From positions 13,144,501-13,208,500 of the forward strand of contig NC_088320.1 of the NCBI RefSeq assembly GCF_910592395.1: a stretch of 64,000 bases of DNA. The letters run 5' to 3'. A program made the translations under genes and the position numbers. The notes under the pieces are model-generated. The model worked only from the letters and a program-made list of their open reading frames with translations, searched no databases and had not been told where the DNA came from. This stretch comes from Lineus longissimus (lineage: Eukaryota > Nemertea > Pilidiophora > Heteronemertea > Lineidae). Positions 56,971 to 64,000 of this stretch are shown here, piece by piece. Positions within the stretch are counted from its first letter, which is position 1, and the number at the start of each line of letters is the position of its first letter.

Positions 56971-57026
56971 CCAATACTTCTAGGAACTTAAGCCATTGGG
57001 AGTATAACCGCTCCTCAGCCAACACA

Positions 57027-57260
57027 TCAACACCAACTCAACTTTTTGGTCCAATTCTTGTATTCCTTAAACATGTTATAAAATAACTTGTTACCCTTCA
57101 GTTCATTTGAACCGAATTTGTCTGCATATCGTGTCTGTAAACACCGTCCTGTATATCCCATAAACCAGGACTGCCTGCACAGACACTTTATACCAACATA
57201 AAGGCTCGAAGCGGTCCGATTGTGAACGATCACAAACTGCAGTGCCATCAGATTTCGCAA
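57027..57260 (-). pseudogene. Possible GIY-YIG-like fragment
   Basis: The minus-strand ORF (77 codons) contains IKCLCRQSWFMGYTGRCLQT followed by RYADKF and NKLFYNMFKEYKNW. The CxC then FMGxTGRxLxTR pattern resembles the GIY-YIG endonuclease of Penelope-like retroelements (CxC...YIGxTGRxLxTR). Without the remaining catalytic Glu/Asn I regard this as tentative. Confidence 0.3.
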
Positions 57261-58150
57261 TTTACAGCAGAAGTGAGTAATATCACACTTATTGCGGAAG
57301 CATTCTCAGAGATCACAAAGCCGTGCCATGGAAAATATTCAACATATCATAAAAGCAGTTTTTCATGCGAGAGATCACCAACAACACTGACCAATCACAA
57401 TGTCCAGCGTTCACAACAGCACGGAGTATACGATAGATCACCAGAACAGTTCGATTGTCAGAGACTACAATATCACTGACAGCAACCTCAACTATCAAGA
57501 GTCCGCAACAACAGTGAGTAATTTGGCGGTATAATACAATAAACACGTTCCTAATGTTTTAATTCTTCAATCAAGATCGGTTTTATGCTGTCAAACATTT
57601 TGTTGAAGTGTTTTTGTGTATCATCACGAATTGAAACAAACTTGCAGCGGGGACAGGCAATTCAAGAAAGAGCCTACGATAACGTAAGCTTAAATGCGGA
57701 CTTCGCCATACTACAGCCGATTCAGCTTACTGTTTAGCGTACATGTCCTGGTCGTTAAAAATGTGCCTACTTAATTCCTGTTCAACAGTCTGGTGCAGAT
57801 CAGTTGCTCTAACAAGCATATATCATATTGACAATAGGCTTCCGCTCAGAAACTCTCGTTTAACTTGATGACGGTTATTCTAAGATCGCTTTGATAATGA
57901 TTTTTGTCGTGGGAAGGGTACTGTGAATGTTGCTCGAGCGAAACCCGCTTTTAATAGACCCTTTGCAATGACATCACAGGTTTCCACCGACCGCCATGTT
58001 GGGGGGCCACCATCGATACAATATGGCGGCCGTGTGCCTGCCGGTCGTGTCTTGTTTAGCAGAAGAAAGCGAATATCAATGAAATTTACGACCTGAAAAC
58101 AAACGATTATACAAATATAAGTTAAAATACATTAATGGAGTTGATCCTTA
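57261..58150. other. Stretch without a recognised gene
   Basis: A run of short GATCACxx motifs at 57230-57480 and otherwise unique AT-rich DNA. A CG-richer patch at 57960-58050 (CCGCCATGTTGGGGGGCC, ATGGCGGCCGTG) directly precedes the SWIM-type pseudogene and may be its former 5' end. Confidence 0.35.
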
Positions 58151-58154
58151 TTGC

Positions 58155-59042
58155 ATGAAGAAGTCCGATTTTAGCAATGAACGCAAGGCATTGCCTGAAA
58201 TAACGTACATTGAATTGGTTAACTACCTTGTTCTGTCTACCAACCCAGTGTACAGCACTCGGGAAATGCGTGCCTATAAAAGACTGGATGCACACAATCA
58301 GTTCACCTTTGGATGGGTCCGGGAGGTCAGAGTGGCCTATGTAAATGATGCTATTGCTGTCCTTACAGCTAGGGTGAGTTTAGTTTTATTGTGTGGGCTG
58401 ATGCTTTAATTTACCATTGATAATTTGTACAGGCCAGGCCACAAACCTATTTTATAGCCAGGCGATGCAAGGGGTGCACTTGAAAAGGTTTCAGAAAATT
58501 GTAGAATCATGCAGCACTGCTGTAGAGTTTCACATGAGGATGCAGAATTCCACGACATATGTCTCCGAATGATGATGAAGGGAAAGGAATTGAAAAATTT
58601 AACTGACAATAGCGATGATAACTTCCGTGATAATCATTGGCTAAGTGATGTAAACATGCTGCGCAGTGGTGGAATTTTCGTACTCTGATATACCCCTATA
58701 TCCTGCTATATATGTGCCTTCCTTGTTTTAGGTGCTCAACTCACAAAGTTTAAGTGAAACAGCCACCAAACCATGGGTAATCGTCGAGAAATGTGGGAAC
58801 ATTTGCCAACTGCAACTCTAAAGCGGGTTAGGGTGGAACCTGTACCTATGTGGCAGCTACGCTTTTCTGGGTGGAGGCAGCTGTTCGTCATAGAGAAAAA
58901 AAAACTGTCACACAAGAAAAGGTATACTAGCTTTTACCATCTGGGGTGAAGAAAGTATCATATGAACCAGCTCATAGAATTGACTTTACATCTGCCAATT
59001 CTATGAGGAAGAAATTAAACTGTTTGATTGATAGCACTGTGA
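58155..59042 (+). pseudogene. Decayed SWIM-zinc-finger protein of the YqaJ-linked family
   Basis: The first segment (58155-58375) reads LPEITYIELVNYLV, REMRAYKRLDAHNQFTFGWV and ends at a donor-like GTGAGT. After an intron-like gap, 58733-59042 reads VLNSQSLSETATKPWVIVEK, then a broken SWIM finger where CxC-x-AG, C-xYVA and ATLFWVEAAVR remain but a TAG interrupts, then VKKVSYEPAHRIDFTSANS. This order (YKSLxAYxxFxxGWV, SWIM finger, VxYxxxxxIDFTSA) is shared by many invertebrate proteins that also carry a YqaJ-type nuclease; the nuclease part is not seen here. At least two stops mark it as dead. Confidence 0.6.
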
Positions 59043-60233
59043 ACCCCAGATCTCGTATTTCACTCGTATTTTGATCGTATTCTGTATCAGCATCGTCATC
59101 TCTCGTAAATCTACAGGAGTGCCTAATCTGTGCATCGAATTAATTTCGTATTATAAGCCTCGACTGCGAAGTCATGCAGAGCAGATTCTCAAATTCCACG
59201 AATAGTGAATTCTCGTAGATTTAATCCTTAATAATCGTGAGTAAATTCGATCGAATCCGATCAGAAAAGGAGATCAGAATACGAGACTCTTCAAGGTGGG
59301 CCCAGGTTTTCAGTTCTGCAATAGGTTCTTGGTGTCGCATTACTGTGATTTAGGCCTTACCTGTTGCATCCGCAGGTGGCATAATCCGATGGTCGAACAA
59401 TATCGTATTTCGATCGCTATTCATCGCTTGTATTGGAATGGAATCGTATATCTCCACTGGTTATTTTCACGATATCGATAATTCTCGTATTTCTTCGGCT
59501 TTGATAGAGCCGTTAAATACATCGCCCAGACAAATCGTTGATACCACTTACAGACGTGAGTAGATTACGGACATTGCAAGATTGTCTTGCAATGTTTGCA
59601 ATTAATGTTATGGAAATATGTGTATTGCCAATGGAAATACATGTCAAAATCAACAGTCTATGCTGATCTCGAATTTTAATAAAAATATCTACCTGGGTAG
59701 TAGGCGTGGTGCATTTGTGGATGGTCTACACTGTAAATAGCAGTGAACTTTACAATAGTAAGGTCCTATCCTTGTCTGTGAGACAATGGGCTGCGTAGGA
59801 ATAAATCCCCTCACACGCATCATTCAGTAAACTATTTTGTTGGATTGGTTCTATGCAGCACTGAAATGAGACTCATTCCTAGCCAGAAACCGCCAGTGCA
59901 CGATTGAGGCCTTTTGGCCTACTAATGAGTGGCCGCGTTTATGCAGGTCTTGGTCCTGCATTTCTCGTATATTTATCTACTATATATATCTTTGAAAGCA
60001 CATTTTGGATATATCCCTCCTATATACCTTTTCTGAATAAATCATCCGAAATGTGCTTTCAAAGACCTTTAGGCCTAAACGCGTTTTTTTCTGTTTATCT
60101 GTTCTTTTTATTTCGCGCACTGCTAATGCCGCAAGTACAACGGCGCGAGATAAAACGAGATTGCAAGAAACGTCGTCGTCCCTAAGATCCGTAAGCCAGG
60201 CAAAAAGAAGCTGGGTGCTATTTTTCTAGTGTA
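59043..60233. other. Stretch without a recognised gene
   Basis: It contains repeated TCTCGTATTTC motifs at 59050-59500 in mostly direct orientation and otherwise nothing assignable. Confidence 0.4.
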
Positions 60234-60746
60234 ATGGCACCCAGGGTGCTTATTGTCCAGTCGATCTCGAACCTGGGTACCATTTGTCGGCACCCAGGAC
60301 GACATCTACCCTTTCAGCTTAAGCAAGGTGGGATCCTATCCCCTTTTCTTTTTTCGACTTATATCGATGTTTTACTCCTGAAACTAAAGGGCTCAGGGGT
60401 CGGATGTTATATAGGAACTAACTTTGTTGGTGCGTTTGGCTACGCCGACGATATCATTAGTTTATGCCCATCAAAATTATCTTTGAATATACAGCTGCTG
60501 ATAGCGGGAGAGTTTTCAGTCGAATATATGATAACATTTAATCCCACCAAATGCAAACTTTTGTTTTTCCAATCTTATCACGGCAGAGTCGACTACCGGG
60601 ATATTTTTGTTCTCTTTCAGGGGTTCCGTGTTCAGGCCGACAGCACAGCGGTTCACTTGGGTATTGTCAAAGGCCCGGAGAAACGAGACTTAAATATTAT
60701 TAACACCGTGACCACGACTAATTCCAAGTCAAGCAATAGTCTCTGA
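60234..60746 (+). pseudogene. Non-LTR reverse transcriptase fragment
   Basis: The frame contains LKQGGILSPFLFSTYIDVLL, then SGVGCYIGTNFVGAFGYADD followed by IISLCPS, and TFNPTKCKLLFF: RT block 4, the YADD catalytic box and block 6 in the right order. It is 5' truncated and loses similarity after about residue 140. The clade differs from the CR1/L2-like copy at 34.8 kb (QGGILSP rather than QGSVLG). Confidence 0.75.
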
Positions 60747-61619
60747 GACACAATAACGTTTACAACTCCAGCTTCCAATTTTCTAATTCATGGTTGCTGC
60801 ATTATCCTCATACATTTGCTTTTGCATGTACATAGTTATAAAAAGTTTGAACACAATAACATGTTAAGATTTAATGAGACTACAGTAATCGAGACTTGGA
60901 ATTAGTTTCGGACCATTTTCATGCAGTTAGTGTTAGGGGTCGTGCCTCACTGGGTCCTTTGGTTTTGCATTCAGACTAGCAAAGCCAAACCTATTACGGT
61001 TCAGGTCATCAGGTGGTCAGTGAGACCAAAGCCAACCATAATAGAAAGTGAACATGATTCATGAACTGGAACTGAACGAATTGGTTAGGCATAAATGTTA
61101 TGACGAAGAAGAAGCATTTTGAATTCGTAACATTGATTATAATGCGCAAGAGCTGATTATGTTGGCTTAAATGTGACAGTGTACATGATTCGATGTTCTC
61201 AAACATACATGTATGCCATGTGTGAAATAGTATTTAAAAAAACCCTTAAGTACCATGTTATGTTACTTCTTAATTATCGACTATATGCATTATTATCAAA
61301 CTGACTATTTGAGTGGATGCGATCAGGGGGACTCCAAGTTGATTCGTCAGGGGGAGATGAAACTGATGACTAAGGGGCCACATCCCTGCCACCTCCCCCA
61401 CCCCCTACATAGCTACAGCTATCCGTGCCCCAGACAAATGACTGATATCCCCGCAAAGAATCTGAATACTAACCCCCAAACGGAACTCGCAGGATTGGCA
61501 AAAAACGATATGTAAAGCATTGGAGCATAAACAAGATACGGCGTCACTAATCAAACTTACGGAAAATAAGGAGAAAAATTGGCCAAGCTTAACTTTCTTC
61601 CGTCATAGAATCTATGATG

Positions 61620-61800
61620 GAACATGATAGATTCTATAACGGATTCCATCAACTATCCATTGACGGCCCATGGACGTTCCATCCACGGACGCCCATCCAC
61701 GGATAGCTGATGGAGATTCTCCATCAGCTATCCGTGGACGGCCCATGGACGGAACGTTCATGATTCATCACCATCAGCTATCCGTAGACGGAGTACCAAG
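61620..61800. repeat. Palindrome cluster with CCATCAGCTATCCGTGGACGG
   Basis: Several inverted and direct copies of ATCAGCTATCCGTGGACGG and CCCATGGACGGAACGTTCATG alternate, allowing large hairpins (GATGGAGATTCTCCATC at one centre). It is the same family as the inverted repeats at 21245-21405 and 36950-37000. Confidence 0.75.
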
Positions 61801-62280
61801 CCAATTTTGGCGCAATTTGCTGTGGGGGTTGGAAGTTGGAACAGCCTGACGTATGTGCCGGTGCCTCGACGAAAGTAACCCCCGATAAAACTGCTAACCC
61901 GTCGCTAATTTATAAGCGCGCAGCAGAAAGCCGAAGGCTTTTCTGCGAAGCTCTACTATGTTTAACATACATGACGTATCCAATGTAAACAATGTTTCTC
62001 AAGTCCATGGATTCGATTCAAATGGCTTATATTTGACTTAAATGGCCGCCAAAAGAGATAAACGCGCGAAGGAAGCAACTCGACTATTCTGAGCTCCGAG
62101 AGAGAACCACAAGAATATTCACACTATTTTTAATCAAACTTCAATTTCAGGGGGGTTTGGGGGTTTACTCCCCGTCATAAGTGTTTTGAATTTAGTAATA
62201 ATATCCAAGAGATGCTTTCAATTGGACATAATCCAGAATTAATGAAGCAAAAGACGGACAGGCGTTTCGAGAAAAAAAAA
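61801..62280. other. Stretch without a recognised gene
   Basis: No ORF, RNA gene or repeat that I can support. AT-rich with an A tract before 62280. Confidence 0.4.
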
Positions 62281-62715
62281 TTATTTTGAGGTTTCAATAA
62301 ACCTTTTGAACGAATTCCATATGGGCCGTGGTGGGATCCGGAGACACCTTAAGGAGGAATGTATGTTTTTATGGGGTACCATTGGTTTTGCAGATCTTCG
62401 GTTTTTTTCTAAAGAATAATCAATATTTGCTAGCAGGCTTTTTATGCTCCCAGGTATGAAGAAGGTTCTATGTTCCTCAGGTTCTTTGTTCATCAGTCTG
62501 GTGTTCCTCAAGAGTCAAGTGTCTTCCAGTCTCTTGGCCAGCAAAAACCCTTTCCAACCAATTTTGTATGCATTAACAATTCGGCAACATGTTGGTGGGG
62601 GAAAAACCTGATCCCTAGATCCCTGACCCCTTGAATTGGTTGCCCAGGTACGACCACAAGCAATTGTCTCAAGGAAGCCACCAGTACGACCTCTTGGGAC
62701 TCTTGCCAATATCAT
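62281..62715 (-). other. 145-codon minus-strand frame with a single in-frame TGA
   Basis: From 62715 the frame runs to 62281 with one TGA at 62515-62517 between LAKRLEDT and LLRNTRLMNKEPEEH. I recognise no domain, and the low-complexity neighbourhood makes chance or decayed coding sequence likely. Confidence 0.2.
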
Positions 62716-62879
62716 GCCAGTGAAAAGGAAGGGTAATGATGGTTGATGGTTGCAGTTAGGGTACCATCAAAGGAGTACCTCTTCCTCGCTCTGGGTTAAA
62801 CGTGTCAAAGGACTGCACCATCATGAAGATTTCAGGGTTCCACTCGAGCGCCCCAGGGTAAGCAGCTCGGAAGGACTTA

Positions 62880-63340
62880 TTGAGAGGCCAATAGGGGGTT
62901 TGAGGGGCCTTTCCCCCAATGCACTGGCTAAAACATGTCAGAAGGACGGGGGTTGGGGGGGGGGGGGGGGCTCTCCATGGCGACAGTTGCGCGAGTTCAA
63001 TAGAGCTTGCACTTTTAGAATCTGTCTGGACACCTTTCGGGGGGGGGACATTTTCCATTTCTTTGCCGGCTATTAATATGACGATGGAGTTGAGTTACTG
63101 CTAATGCGATACACGGAGAAAACTGTCTATCAAAACAAAAAATTGGCGGAAGGAACTATAGCAGGGTCCCAACCAGGGGGTTTGGGGGGTTTCCCCCCAA
63201 CCTAAAGGCGCTGCGCGCTTACTAGGGCACTGCACTGATAATATTAAGTATGTCTAAGTGTACTTGTGAAGTATTACTTTATTAACTCACACAACGTAGT
63301 GAGTGTAATGGTTACGTGTGTATATAAAGTGTAAACAAAA
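62880..63340. repeat. Inverted relatives of the 3.9-4.3 kb G/C-run repeats
   Basis: CCCCAATGCACTGGCTAAAAC and G runs near 62910-62970 mirror 3900-3960 and 4150-4190, and CAACGTAGTGAGTGTAATGG at 63294 is the complement of 4066-4085. Confidence 0.65.
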
Positions 63341-64000
63341 TTCATATATCCATCATGTCCATCGAATCTGAAAAAAATTTGTGCAGACCCATGACAGTTC
63401 CGGTTCCGGTAGAGTTTGTTGCATTCCATACGGGCCGCGCTTGCCGATCCTGCTTTCACGACGCACCGCAACCACAGTTACCATGATTCCCGTTGTTGAC
63501 GCAATTATTTCATGACGTCATGAGCCATTGACCAATCACGCAAGTAGATTTATTCACACCGGCGCCACCGTCTTGAAGTGTATCTAAAAATCGTCTGCTA
63601 GAACATACAGGACAACAACGTCGGCGGAGACAGTTGTGACATTTCATTGCAGACGAAGTAAACGTCCTCTTCTTCTCGATTTACGTACTTTACTTCAAAA
63701 AAGTCAGTTTTAACACTACTGCACAAATATAGAGTGGTCATAATGTTCCATTTGGATAGAGATTTGACGGACTGATTTGGAAATTCATTCCAACCATGCA
63801 ACTGTTTCAGAAATGAGAAAAAGCTCCTGGGTGTCATGTCTTGCATGGTGTGTCTTGCCTCTGCATTTTTGTACTCAGGCATGTCAGAGGGTTTTCAATT
63901 TTCATATCATTGAAGAAATAATTCAGTCCAATCTACAAGTATATCAATCACATCATTTATTTAAAAATCGTCTGCTAGGACATACAGGACAACGTCGGTG
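63340..64000 (-). repeat. Inverted copy of the repeat at 4527-5200, cut by the window edge
   Basis: The reverse complement matches 4527-5200, including the ORF-like segment (63882-63598 on the minus strand, MPEYKNAEARHTMQDM at its start), which here stays open some 25 codons further than in the left copy. The element continues beyond the window. Confidence 0.8.

Noticed and set aside
62281-62715. Selenoprotein ORF reading through TGA
   Set aside because: No recognisable family, no visible SECIS-like element, and low-complexity context; chance or decay is simpler.

Overview
The window is eukaryotic nuclear DNA from an animal, most likely a marine invertebrate. Coding sequence is split by GT-AG introns, the DNA is AT-rich, and most recognisable sequence belongs to transposable elements: Helentron, Ginger, pogo/Tigger, PIF/Harbinger, CR1/L2-like LINEs and MITEs. 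I cannot name the species. Parts of three possible host genes show: an SGNH-hydrolase/zinc-knuckle gene (1.3-3.1 kb, minus), a coiled-coil gene (39.4-40.8 kb, minus) and PAN/Apple-like exons (46.3 and 56.3 kb, plus).

Left third (1-21 kb). Two MITEs flank the SGNH gene. Then come a dispersed G/C-run repeat family, two satellite arrays (4 x 190 bp and 8 x 177 bp) and, on the minus strand, a large Helentron-type rolling-circle transposon. In transcription order it carries an OTU protease/DUF6570 ORF, a Rep-helicase-endonuclease ORF separated from it by one in-frame stop, and an RPA-like OB-fold protein. Just upstream on the same strand is a small spliced region encoding a DUF4326 domain, with its first exon duplicated. 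This is the best candidate for an undescribed Helentron accessory gene. Three copies of a 363-bp LINE tail and a LINE fragment follow.

Middle (21-47 kb). A segmental duplication (copy 1 at 21.0-26.8 kb, copy 2 at 36.7-38.9 plus 45.9-46.2 kb) frames several insertions. Copy 1 holds a complete, apparently intact 3.2-kb pogo/Tigger transposon, and copy 2 preserves the empty TA target. A 1.17-kb LINE interrupts an unrecognised ORF at 34.8 kb; removing it with one 6-bp target duplication restores the frame. Also present are a 5 x 100-bp minisatellite, a TTAA-flanked MITE, a cluster of TGACGTCA motifs, tRNA-like sequences and a foldback-type element with arms of TTAGGCGAA subrepeats.

Right third (47-64 kb). 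A 4.2-kb Ginger-type cut-and-paste element is flanked by CCGG and encodes an eight-exon Gypsy-like integrase, disabled by a lost splice donor and a nonsense codon. Next is a nested structure: a PIF/Harbinger element (CTG duplication) inside an older terminal-inverted-repeat element (ATTT duplication). Then come a PAN-like exon, a second Harbinger scrap, a decayed SWIM-zinc-finger gene, a reverse-transcriptase fragment, a palindrome cluster, and an inverted copy of the repeat seen at 4.4-5.2 kb.

Exon calls rest on splice consensus and reading phase read by eye. Terminal repeats and target duplications were read directly. Domain names rest on recognised motifs, with no database search.
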